The notes below the pieces were generated by a model. That model did not search any database. It saw nothing but the letters and a program-made list of their open reading frames with translations, and had not been told where the DNA came from. The position numbers were made by a program, and so were the translations under genes. Positions 15,944-23,131 of a stretch of DNA of 47,703 nt are shown here, in pieces. How positions within the stretch are numbered: position 1 is the first letter of the stretch; every line of letters starts with the position of its first letter. This DNA is from Planotetraspora kaengkrachanensis (GTDB lineage: Bacteria; Actinomycetota; Actinomycetes; Streptosporangiales; Streptosporangiaceae): positions 1 through 47,703 of the forward strand of contig NZ_BONV01000059.1 of the NCBI RefSeq assembly GCF_016862895.1, given 5' to 3'.

Positions 15944-17233
15944 TCACCGGCCGTGCCGCAACGACGCGGAGGACGCGCGCCTCTCCGGGGCCCTGCGGCG
16001 CCGGCGCTCCTCGGGCTCCTCCTCCTCGCCGGCCTCCTCGCGCTCCCTGGCCGGGCGCTCCTGCCCGCGTCTGCGCGCCGGGCGCTCCGCCGTCGGCCTG
16101 CGCGGCCTGACCGGCCGTGAGGACGCCCGCCGGGGCGCCTCGGCCTCCGGCTCCTCGGCCTCTTCCTCGAAGTCCTCTTCGTAGGGCTCTTCCTCGGGCT
16201 CTTCCCCGGGCCGCTCTTCGCCCTCGGCCTCCTCGAACTCGGCCTCTTCCTCGTAGGGCTCTTCCTCTTCCGCCCGCTCAAGGTCCTCCGGTTCGCGGCC
16301 CTCCTGCTCCTGCTCCTCCTGCACGGCGGTCTCGTGGTCCTTGACCACCTGGCTGTCGTGGATCACGCCACGCCAGCCTTCGATCTCGTCGGGGTGCAGC
16401 AGCGCCTGGGTCATGACGTGCCGCCGGAAGTGCTTCAGCTCCAGCCGGACCCGCCGTCCCTGGGCCCGCCACAGGTTGCCGGTACGCTCGAACATGCCCT
16501 GCGGGTGGTACTCCATGACGAGCAGGACCCGGGTCATGTCGGGCGTGACCTCGTGGAAGGTCACCGCGCCGTCGACGTGCCCCTTCGGCCCCTGCGACCG
16601 CCAGACGATCAGCTTGTCCGGTGTCTGCTCGAGGATCGTCGCCTCCCACGTACGGTGGGACCACCAGACCTGCGCCTTCCAGTCGAGCTTCTCGTCGGAC
16701 TTCTGGTTGACCGTCTCGACCTTCTTCATGAAGCTCGGGAACTGCTCGAACTGCGTCCACTGGTCGTAGACGACGCGCAGCGGGGCGCCGATGTCGACGG
16801 ACTCGACGATGTTGGTCAGCTTGAGCTTCTTGCTCCTGCCGCCCTTGCCTCCCCCGAGACGGCTGAAGATCCCCTTGACCTTCTCCTTGGCGTAGGTGGC
16901 GAGGGCCGACCGCATGGGATGGCTTCCTCCGCCTTCCGACCCGGTCAGCGAGCCGAGCAGCCCGGACACCCCCGGCCCCCGGGCCAGCGAGGACAACATC
17001 CCGGAACCCGACTTGCCGGTCACGGCCTCCATCAGGCCCGTGCCGCCGTCCTCGACGTAGCCCGTCAACCGGCCCGCGAGCCCGTCGATCTTGCCCGTGA
17101 GGTTGCTCAGCGCACGTTCGGCCACCGCCGTGGCCAGGCCCTGGAACTCCTGGCCGAGCCTGGCTGTCGGCAGTTCCTTGATCCCCGCCTTGAGCGGCCC
17201 TTCTCTCGTCTGCTCAGTCGCCTGCCCGGCCAT
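15944..17233 (-). CDS. gvpZ: GvpZ-like SRPBCC protein with highly charged tail
   Basis: 429 residues from ATG at 17233. Residues 1-145 are Gly/Ala/Ser-rich and helical. Residues about 150-300 form an SRPBCC (polyketide cyclase/dehydrase) domain: IVESVDIGAPLRVVYDQWTQ, FPSFMKKVETV and the C-terminal helix region. Residues 305-429 are almost wholly Glu/Asp in their first part and Arg/Pro in the second, thus predicted disordered. An SRPBCC gene named gvpZ is part of the S. coelicolor cluster. The name rests on fold and context. Its task is unknown; the fold usually binds lipids or hydrophobic ligands. 149 bases separate it from gvpA. Confidence 0.85.
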   Translation of the reverse strand: MAGQATEQTREGPLKAGIKELPTARLGQEFQGLATAVAERALSNLTGKIDGLAGRLTGYVEDGGTGLMEAVTGKSGSGMLSSLARGPGVSGLLGSLTGSEGGGSHPMRSALATYAKEKVKGIFSRLGGGKGGRSKKLKLTNIVESVDIGAPLRVVYDQWTQFEQFPSFMKKVETVNQKSDEKLDWKAQVWWSHRTWEATILEQTPDKLIVWRSQGPKGHVDGAVTFHEVTPDMTRVLLVMEYHPQGMFERTGNLWRAQGRRVRLELKHFRRHVMTQALLHPDEIEGWRGVIHDSQVVKDHETAVQEEQEQEGREPEDLERAEEEEPYEEEAEFEEAEGEERPGEEPEEEPYEEDFEEEAEEPEAEAPRRASSRPVRPRRPTAERPARRRGQERPAREREEAGEEEEPEERRRRRAPERRASSASLRHGR

Positions 17234-17239
17234 ACCCGA

Positions 17240-17887
17240 TCACCTCCGAGCCCGCGTGACGGGCCGGGCCGGGCGCTGCGGTCTCCGCCTCGGCCTCTCC
17301 TCCGGCTCCGCCGCTTCGGGCTCCTCGTAGTCGTCCTCGTAGGGAGCCTCGTCGTACTCGTCTTCGTACTCGTCCTCGAAGTCCTCTTCCGGTTCCGGCC
17401 GCGTGGGAGCCTTGCCCCTCTGCCGGGGAATCCGGCCGCCGACCTTGCCCACCGTCTCCCCTGCGCGCTCCCCTACGCGCTCACCCGCACGCCCGGCGGC
17501 CTCACCGGCCCGGCCGGCCGCCTTTCCCGCGACCTCGCCCGCCTGCTCTCCCGCCTGTCCGGCGGCCGCGGTGGCGGCGCGCAGCGACTCCGCCCGCTGG
17601 TGCAACCGGTCGCTCAGGGAGTCGATCTGCTTGCTCGTGGCGTTGACTGCGGCTGCCTTGCCGATCTCCATCAGGTCACCGCGCACCCGCTCAGTGATCT
17701 TCCCGAGTTCGGGAGAGGCGCCGCCGAGCAGCTTGGTGCCCTGCTCGAGAAGCCCGCCGACACCGGCCCCCTTCAGGCGTTTGGCCAGCACTGCCATCGC
17801 CAGCGTCGCGGCCAGCCTGAGCTTGTGGTGCCGGCCGAGGTAATAGCCGGCGACCACGGCGGCGGCCATCTTGCATTCGTCCTTCAT
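17240..17887 (-). CDS. gvpY: GvpY-like protein, first gene of the gas-vesicle operon
   Basis: 215 residues from ATG at 17887, 5 bases after GGAG; a GTG at 17893 is possible. The start (MKDECKMAAAVVAGYYLG) includes a short hydrophobic stretch, followed by KLRLAATLAMAVLAKRL. The middle (about 85-155) is a long helix with Ala/Gly/Glu repeats (GEAAGRAGERVGERAGE). The tail is acidic with Tyr (EDEYEDEYDEAPYEDDYEE) and then Arg/Pro-rich. It corresponds by start and context to the Streptomyces gvpY product. No known biochemical function. It may tether vesicle components to the membrane; that is speculation. Confidence 0.8.
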   Translation of the reverse strand: MKDECKMAAAVVAGYYLGRHHKLRLAATLAMAVLAKRLKGAGVGGLLEQGTKLLGGASPELGKITERVRGDLMEIGKAAAVNATSKQIDSLSDRLHQRAESLRAATAAAGQAGEQAGEVAGKAAGRAGEAAGRAGERVGERAGETVGKVGGRIPRQRGKAPTRPEPEEDFEDEYEDEYDEAPYEDDYEEPEAAEPEERPRRRPQRPARPVTRARR

Positions 17888-18184
17888 CGTCACTCCTCAC
17901 GTGCTCGCCGGCCCGGCATGTCGCGCCACCAGACCAGCGGGTCCCCTGCCCCTTAAACCGACAGAGAAACACATATGACTCAATAGACGACAAAATCGAT
18001 TAATGCCCTGCTAGCGCCTAATCCCTGCAATACAGCCCATAACCGAAATTCTTGGGCGTTTCGAGACGCCTCGGTGACCGAACCTCGCCCCACCCGGCGT
18101 CATCACACTACGCAAACGGGGTAATACGGGTGATCGATAGAGGAAAACGGACACATCAAACCAAGGGTGAAGTGGGGGATTCAC
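17888..18184. other. Divergent regulatory gap between gvp and Asp23 operons
   Basis: 297 bases separate the two divergent operons. The part from about 17950 to 18060 is markedly AT-richer than the rest of the window (for example ACAAAATCGATTAATGCC). I found no convincing sigma-A promoter. GGGTAAT at 18119-18125 resembles a stress-sigma -10 element, but no matching -35 is clear. CGAG-N4-CTCG (near 18062-18073) is a weak hairpin. Both operons must be controlled from here. Confidence 0.6.
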
Positions 18185-18706
18185 ATGGCAGGGTCCAGGA
18201 CGCCGCCGGTACAGGGCATACCCGCTCAGCGGGAGAGCGGCGCCGAGCAGAGTCCCGCACAGGAGAGGAGCACCCTCACCCGGGAGCGCCGGACCGAATC
18301 GGCCCTGGTGACCGATCGGGGGCGCACCACCATCGCCGCGGAGGCGGTTGCGAAGATCGCCGGAGTCGCCGCCAGGGAGATCCCGGGGGTGCATGATTTC
18401 GGCACCGGTCCGGCACGGGCCTTCGGCGCGCTCAAGGGCAAGCTCGGGGTCGACGAGAGCGTCACCCGAGGTATCGCCGTCGAGGTCGGTGAACGTCAGG
18501 CCGCGGCGGACATCGCCCTGGTCGTGGAGTACGGCGTCGCCATCCCCGATCTCGCCGGAGCCGTCCGCCGCAACGTGATCAGCTCGGTGGAGAACATGTG
18601 CGGGCTCGAGGTCACCGAAGTCAACATCGCGGTGGACGACGTGCACCTGCCCCACGAGGACGAGGGCGAGGGCGGCGAGACCCAGACGGCGCCGCGGGTC
18701 AGATGA
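18185..18706 (+). CDS. Asp23/Gls24-family envelope stress protein
   Basis: 173 residues from ATG at 18185, after GTGGGGGAT; an in-frame GTG at 18167 is possible. The first 45 residues are hydrophilic. The Asp23 domain (about 50-165) has the pattern GRTTIAAEAVAKIAGVAARE, IPGV, GIAVEVGERQ, ALVVEYGVAIPDLA and VNIAVDDVH. Asp23 proteins are soluble and docked on the membrane through AmaP; deletion triggers cell-wall stress genes in Staphylococcus. First gene of a six-gene operon that includes AmaP-like anchors. Confidence 0.93.
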   Translation: MAGSRTPPVQGIPAQRESGAEQSPAQERSTLTRERRTESALVTDRGRTTIAAEAVAKIAGVAAREIPGVHDFGTGPARAFGALKGKLGVDESVTRGIAVEVGERQAAADIALVVEYGVAIPDLAGAVRRNVISSVENMCGLEVTEVNIAVDDVHLPHEDEGEGGETQTAPRVR

Positions 18707-19023
18707 GCGGCGAGGTCGCGAGGATCGTCGCCGAGCGGGCCAGGACGTGCCCGTACGTGGCCGCGCTCTCGACCGGTCGGTTCGGGACGGTCACGACCTA
18801 CCTGCCGGGCGAATCCGTGCCCGGCGTGTCGGTGCGGGACGACGAGATCGACGTCAGCGTGGTCGCGAATTACGGCTCGCCGCTGCCGAAGATCGCAGCC
18901 GCCGTCCGGGACGCGATCGGCGACGCGGCCGGCGGCAGGCGCGTGAACGTGACCATCGCCGATGTCCGGCCGATCAAGGCGGTCGAGAAGGCGGTCCAGA
19001 AAGACGAGAGGGGATCATCATGA
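18703..19023 (+). CDS. Asp23-like protein, second copy
   Basis: 106 residues starting at ATG 18703, overlapping the previous stop as ATGA. The fold follows the C-terminal half of Asp23: GVSVRDDEIDVSVVANYG, SPLPKIAAAVRDAIGDAAG and VNVTIADVR. The N-terminal part has replaced the usual AxxxA helix with VAALSTGRFGTVTTYLPGE. It is shorter and more diverged than the first copy, so it may be a partner subunit. Coupled translation with the next gene (ATGA). Confidence 0.85.
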   Translation: MSGEVARIVAERARTCPYVAALSTGRFGTVTTYLPGESVPGVSVRDDEIDVSVVANYGSPLPKIAAAVRDAIGDAAGGRRVNVTIADVRPIKAVEKAVQKDERGSS

Positions 19024-19205
19024 AGCAGCTCCCCGTCATGGCCCTTGCCGGCCTCGCGTTCGGCACGGTCCTCGGCGTGGTCGGGGCCTTCGGCGGCCTC
19101 AACGCGTTCCTGATCGTGCTCGTGCTCGGTGTCGTCGGCTTCTTCGTCGGCCTGGCCGTCGAAGGCGGCGTCGAGATGCCGACGATGCGGGCGAGACGGC
19201 AATGA
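19020..19205 (+). CDS. Small DUF2273-like membrane peptide
   Basis: 61 residues from ATG 19020, overlapping the previous stop (ATGA). Two hydrophobic helices (about 5-25 and 28-48) and a short positive tail (MRARRQ). Small two-helix proteins of this kind (DUF2273) lie inside Asp23/AmaP operons in Firmicutes and Actinobacteria. Its length, GLAFGTVLGVVGAFGG pattern and position agree. Probable structural partner of AmaP in the membrane; no enzymatic motif. Confidence 0.82.
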   Translation: MKQLPVMALAGLAFGTVLGVVGAFGGLNAFLIVLVLGVVGFFVGLAVEGGVEMPTMRARRQ

Positions 19206-19504
19206 CCGGCGCCGGCGGGCCCGGGGCGGTCGCGATATCCGATCGCGCCTTCACGAAGATAGCGACCGAGGTCGCGGCCGAAGACGACCGGATCGCGGAG
19301 CGGCCGCGCGTGGAGGCGTCCGTCAGCGGAGGGGTGGCCGCCGTGCGGTACCGGCTCTCCATCCGGTACCCGGCGCCCGTACGGCAGGTCACGGCAGAGG
19401 TGCGGCACCACGTACGGCAGCGGGTGCGCGAGCTCACCGGCATCGACGTCGAGAGCGTCGACATCGACGTCGTCGGGCTCGTACCCACGGAGGAGGCTCC
19501 ATGA
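19202..19504 (+). CDS. Asp23-like protein, third copy
   Basis: 100 residues from ATG 19202 (ATGA overlap). Core pattern: AISDRAFTKIATEVAAED, VSGGVAAVRYRLSIRY, PAPVRQVTAEVRHHVRQ and GIDVESVDIDVVGL. This matches the compact Asp23 domain without extensions. With the first two copies it gives three different Asp23-type subunits from one transcript, suggesting a hetero-oligomer. Confidence 0.86.
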   Translation: MTGAGGPGAVAISDRAFTKIATEVAAEDDRIAERPRVEASVSGGVAAVRYRLSIRYPAPVRQVTAEVRHHVRQRVRELTGIDVESVDIDVVGLVPTEEAP

Positions 19505-20133
19505 CGACAGCCGAGACAGGTCCCGGACCCACCCGGCCGTCCGCGGCGCCCGGCGGGCACGTCACCGAGCCCACCGCGCCGGCGCGGCCGAGGGCGGCGG
19601 TTCGCGCCTTCCGGCCACGGCGGGTGATCCCCGCCGCGATCTCGGCGCTCGCGCTCCTGGCGGCGGGGATTCTGACCGCGGTCGAGACGATCTCGGCGCT
19701 GGCGGGCCGCCCGGCGAGGCTCCTGCCGTACGACCAGGTGTCCGAGTGGGCCGCGACCACCGCATGGCAGGACAGGCAGGCGCTCACGTCGGCGGGCATC
19801 ACCGCCGTTCTGGGCCTGCTGCTCCTGCTGTTCGCACTGGTCGCCGGGCGTCCGCGCCTCGTCGCGCTGCGCACGGGAGACCCCGATCTGGTCGCGGGCG
19901 TGCGGCCGCGGACTTTGGCCAGGCTCCTCGGCGCGGCGGCGAGCGGCGCCGACGGGGTGCGGCGCGCCCGCACGAAGATCCGCGGACGCCAGGTCGTCGT
20001 CAAGGCCGCGACCGACCTGCGGGACACGGCCGGAGTCGAGCAGCGGGTGCTCACCGCCGTCGAGGACGAACTCGGCAGACTCGCGCCCATCGGCCGTTAC
20101 GGGGTCCGGGCACGCGTGCGAGGCCCGTCATGA
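19501..20133 (+). CDS. AmaP-like / DUF6286 membrane protein
   Basis: 210 residues from ATG 19501 (ATGA overlap). A Pro/Ala-rich cytosolic start is followed by helix 1 (VIPAAISALALLAAGILTAV), a loop with LLPYDQVSEWAATTAWQD, and helix 2 (TAVLGLLLLLFALVAG). The C-terminal cytosolic domain (GADGVRRARTKIRG, then TDLRDTAGVEQRV) has the Asp23-docking-like fold seen in AmaP relatives. Likely a membrane anchor for the Asp23 subunits. DUF6286 naming is from memory of this actinobacterial group. Confidence 0.82.
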   Translation: MTTAETGPGPTRPSAAPGGHVTEPTAPARPRAAVRAFRPRRVIPAAISALALLAAGILTAVETISALAGRPARLLPYDQVSEWAATTAWQDRQALTSAGITAVLGLLLLLFALVAGRPRLVALRTGDPDLVAGVRPRTLARLLGAAASGADGVRRARTKIRGRQVVVKAATDLRDTAGVEQRVLTAVEDELGRLAPIGRYGVRARVRGPS

Positions 20134-20732
20134 GGCGCCGCGCGGCGAAGGGCCGCGCTCTGGGCCGGGAGACCGCGCGAGCGAACCGGGCCGGTCTCAC
20201 CACGCTCGGGCTGATCCTGTTCGCCGGAGGCGGGGCGGCCATCGCCCGCGGCCTGGGGGCCTTCGGCACCGCGGCGGCGCGGGAGCCGCTGCTCGACGGG
20301 GGCGTGACGTCCCTCACCCGGCAGGGCTGGTTCTGGCCGGCCGTCGCCGCCGGGTCCATCGTGGTGGCGCTCATCGGCCTGAGCTGGCTGCTCGCCCTGC
20401 TCCGGCCCGGCAGGCTCCGGCGGGTGCGCCTCGAGTCGGGAACCTCGGGAGTCACGGAGATGAACGGCCGGCTGGCGGGCGACGCGCTGGGAAGGCAGGT
20501 GAGCGGCTTCCCCGGCGTCCGGCAGGCGAGAGCCGTGCTGCGGGGCACCGCCGACAGGCCCGCTCTGGACGTGCGCGTCACCACACGCGACCCGGCCGCT
20601 GTGGGTTCCGTCCTGGCCCGGCTGCGCGACGAGGCGTTCCCCGCCATCAGGACCACGCTGGGGTTCGAGCGGCTGCCCGCGCTCGTGCGTCTGGGGTTCG
20701 CGAAGAGCAGGCCGCCCCGCGAGGTCCACTGA
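20130..20732 (+). CDS. AmaP-like alkaline-shock membrane anchor
   Basis: 200 residues from ATG 20130 (ATGA overlap). Two membrane helices (about 24-45 and 68-92) flank a short loop with SLTRQGWFWP. The C-terminal domain has EMNGRLAGDALGRQVSGFPG and ALDVRVTTRDPA, typical of AmaP. A second anchor beside the 19501-20133 protein, ending the operon. A 9-bp GC-rich hairpin follows the stop. Confidence 0.82.
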   Translation: MRRRAAKGRALGRETARANRAGLTTLGLILFAGGGAAIARGLGAFGTAAAREPLLDGGVTSLTRQGWFWPAVAAGSIVVALIGLSWLLALLRPGRLRRVRLESGTSGVTEMNGRLAGDALGRQVSGFPGVRQARAVLRGTADRPALDVRVTTRDPAAVGSVLARLRDEAFPAIRTTLGFERLPALVRLGFAKSRPPREVH

Positions 20733-20746
20733 CCCGCGAGCGGCAT

Positions 20747-20771
20747 CGGGGCCGGGCGTGCGCCGGCCCCG
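20747..20771 (+). terminator. Hairpin after the Asp23/AmaP operon
   Basis: CGGGGCCGG and CCGGCCCCG pair over 9 bp with a 7-base loop, 14 bases after the last stop. No T tract, as is common in high-GC actinomycetes. Confidence 0.6.
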
Positions 20772-20933
20772 CATTCGCCGTCCGGCCGCCCGGGAATCCG
20801 GCCCCACGCCGACCTGGAGCCTCCGGCATTGCCGGGAATCGCCGGGGCGAAGCGTTCACAGCGCGTTACCGTCGTCGTCGGCCCCGGGGCGTTCGCGGTC
20901 CCGGGGACATCCGTCCCCCCGGAAAGGCCCCCC

Positions 20934-21359
20934 ATGATGCACGCGTCCCTGCGAGCGACCTCCGCCCTCGCCCTGCTCCTGTTCTCCGCCCTGTTCTCCG
21001 TCCTGGCCGCCGCGCCCGCGCACGCGCGGACCTGCGCGTACGGCTTCTGCGGCGAGGTGCGGAACACGTTGCCGCGGTCGTTCACGGTGAAGGCCGCGGC
21101 CTTCGGCGAGGGATCGGAACGCTGCGCCACCTACAACGCGGGCGGCTTCCCCTGCCGCACCTACTGGCTGCCCAGCGGGAAGAGCAGCAAAGACGTGGGG
21201 GTGGAGGACGCGGACGCGTTCATGGTGACGTCGACCTACCAGGTGGGCCGGATCGCGGGCACCACCGTTCCCGGGTTCACCTGGACGAGGATCACCTCCC
21301 CGCTCACCGCCTTCTGCGGGCTGCCCCGGGAGGCGACCACGCCCACGTGCTACTGGTGA
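20934..21359 (+). CDS. Secreted six-cysteine protein, unknown function
   Basis: 141 residues from ATG 20934, with GGAAAGG six bases upstream. A classical signal peptide (about 1-31) ends at AHA before RTCAYG. The mature protein of about 110 residues has six cysteines in three close pairs: CAYGFC, C-N9-C around GGFPC, and C-N10-C at the C-terminus, so three disulfides are likely. No family recognised. Its 3' end overlaps the convergent MFS gene by 10 bases. Confidence 0.8.
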   Translation: MMHASLRATSALALLLFSALFSVLAAAPAHARTCAYGFCGEVRNTLPRSFTVKAAAFGEGSERCATYNAGGFPCRTYWLPSGKSSKDVGVEDADAFMVTSTYQVGRIAGTTVPGFTWTRITSPLTAFCGLPREATTPTCYW

Positions 21360-22609
21360 CCTCGCGTCCCGTGCGCGACCGGGCCGGGCTCGGGTTCTGG
21401 CTGGGGCGCCGGCTCCTCGCCGCCCGCGGCCTGGACGCGTTCGGAGTGCCGCAGGTGCTCACGGGCGGTGAACAGGATCAGGATCCCGACGACCAGGGCT
21501 CCGGCGCCGACGTAGAACGGCACGTGCACGTTGGTGTGCTCCACCAGCTTGCCCGCCGCGAACGGGGCGAGCCCGCCGCCGATGAACCGGACGAACCCGT
21601 ACGCCGCCGAGGCGATCGGCCGCTCGACCGGGGAGACCGTCATCACCGCCTGTGTGGTCACCGTGTTGTTCACGCCGATGAACACGCCCGCCACGATGAC
21701 GGCCGTGATCAGCACGGGCGGATGATCGGTCCAGATGGCGATCACCAGCACGGTGACGGCGAACAGGGCGAGGTTGGCGTACAGCGTGCGGGCGACGCCG
21801 AAGCGGCTCTGGAGGCGGGGCGCCCCGAACACGGCGAAGACGGCGACGAGCACGCCCCAGCCGGTGAAGACGAAGCCGAGCTGGATGGCGTCGAGCCCCA
21901 TCGGGAACGGCGCGTACCCGAGGACGGTGAAGAACGCCCAGTTGTAGCACAGAGCGGTGAGCGACATGGCCAGCAGGCCGCGGTGCCGCAGCGCGCGCAG
22001 CGGCTCGCCCACGCCGGTCTTCCTGGCCGGAGCCGGCGTCGGCCGCACCAGCACGACGGTGGAGATCAACGCGATCGCCATCAGGAACGCGACCCCGAAG
22101 AACGGCCCGCGCCAGCTGATGGTCCCGAGGAGGCCGCCGAGCAGCGGGCCCACGGCGATGCCCACTCCCAGCGCGGCCTCGTACAAGATGATGGCCCCGA
22201 TGAATCCGCCGCTCGCAGAGGCGATGATCACGGCGAGGGACGTGGCGATGAACAGCGCGTTGCCCACGCCCCAGCCCGCGCGGAACCCGACGATCCCGCC
22301 GATGCCGGAGGAGGCGCCGGCCAGCGCGCTGAACACGACGATGAGGGCGAGGCCCGCGATCAGGGTCCGCTTGGCGCCGATGCGGCTGGACACCCAGCCG
22401 GTGATCAGCATCGCGACGGCCGTCACCACCAGATAGCTGGTGAACAGCAGGGTGACCTGGCTGGGAGTGGCGTTCAGCTCACTGGAGATCGCGGGCAGGA
22501 TCGGGTCCACCAGCCCGATCCCCATGAAGGAGACCACGCAGGCGAAGGCGACCGCGAAGACGGCCTTCGGCTGCTTGAAGGGGTTCGCGGCCACGGAATG
22601 ACCACTCAT
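21350..22609 (-). CDS. Major facilitator superfamily drug/metabolite exporter (DHA1-like)
   Basis: 419 residues from ATG at 22609, chosen because GGAG lies 7 bases upstream; other ATGs at 22615 and 22627 are in frame. Twelve hydrophobic helices are visible. The motif after helix 2 (GWVSSRIGAKRTLIAGL) is the conserved MFS loop, and GPLLGGLLG in helix 5 is the antiporter motif C. The C-terminal 35 residues are Pro/Glu-rich and cytosolic. A MarR regulator gene precedes it by 25 bases on the same strand, indicating efflux controlled by MarR. Substrate unknown. Confidence 0.93.
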   Translation of the reverse strand: MSGHSVAANPFKQPKAVFAVAFACVVSFMGIGLVDPILPAISSELNATPSQVTLLFTSYLVVTAVAMLITGWVSSRIGAKRTLIAGLALIVVFSALAGASSGIGGIVGFRAGWGVGNALFIATSLAVIIASASGGFIGAIILYEAALGVGIAVGPLLGGLLGTISWRGPFFGVAFLMAIALISTVVLVRPTPAPARKTGVGEPLRALRHRGLLAMSLTALCYNWAFFTVLGYAPFPMGLDAIQLGFVFTGWGVLVAVFAVFGAPRLQSRFGVARTLYANLALFAVTVLVIAIWTDHPPVLITAVIVAGVFIGVNNTVTTQAVMTVSPVERPIASAAYGFVRFIGGGLAPFAAGKLVEHTNVHVPFYVGAGALVVGILILFTAREHLRHSERVQAAGGEEPAPQPEPEPGPVAHGTRGHQ

Positions 22610-22634
22610 CGGCATGCTCCACATCAACGGGGGT

Positions 22635-23102
22635 TCAGAAGGTCCGGCCTGCTGCCGGGCGCTCGTCGGGCATCAGGCTCGTCAGGCTGCCGATGGCGGG
22701 CAGCGCGGTGACGAGGGCGTCCAGTTCCTCCTCGGGCAGCCGGGACAGCAGCTCGGAGAGCAGGGCGGCGCGGGCCGCCCTGCGCTCGGCCAGGGCGGCC
22801 CGTCCGGCGTCGGTGACGTGGACCAGCACGACACGCCCGTCGTCGGGATCGCCCGCGCGTACGGCGAGGCCCGCATCCTGCAACCGGGAGACGAGCTGGG
22901 TCATGGCGGGCTGGGTCACGCCCTCGCCCATCGCCAGATCGGTCAGCCGCCTGGGGCCCGACCGCTCGAGGAGGGACAACACCGACACCGCGGTGAGCGA
23001 CAGTTCGCCGCGGGGCGCCAGCCGCAGGAACATCCGCGTCAGCCGTTCCAGCGCCGTCGTGATCTCGATCGCGGGCAGGTCGCGGTCACCTGAAAAATCC
23101 AT
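22635..23102 (-). CDS. MarR-family regulator
   Basis: 155 residues from ATG at 23102. The winged helix is clear: LTAVSVLSLLERSGPRRLTD, then GVTQPAMTQLVSRLQDAGL and DPDDGRVVLVHVTDAGR. MarR dimers usually repress an adjacent efflux gene until a small aromatic ligand binds. There is no ribosome site; a TATAAG element lies 6 bases before the ATG, so a leaderless transcript is plausible. The operator at 23101-23113 touches the start codon. It sits between the permease and the MFS gene on the same strand. Confidence 0.93.
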   Translation of the reverse strand: MDFSGDRDLPAIEITTALERLTRMFLRLAPRGELSLTAVSVLSLLERSGPRRLTDLAMGEGVTQPAMTQLVSRLQDAGLAVRAGDPDDGRVVLVHVTDAGRAALAERRAARAALLSELLSRLPEEELDALVTALPAIGSLTSLMPDERPAAGRTF

Positions 23103-23113
23103 AAGTAACTTAT
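23101..23113 (-). promoter_or_regulatory. MarR operator overlapping start region
   Basis: ATAAGT-A-ACTTAT, a perfect 13-base palindrome, reaches the A of the MarR start codon. On the minus strand it contains a -10-like TATAAG six bases before ATG. Binding here would block both promoter and start. Confidence 0.6.
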
Positions 23114-23131
23114 ATCAAGACATTATGCACA

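Noticed and set aside
17888-18184. Stress-sigma promoter (GGGTAAT) for the Asp23 operon
   Set aside because: No matching -35 element at proper distance; kept only as a remark.
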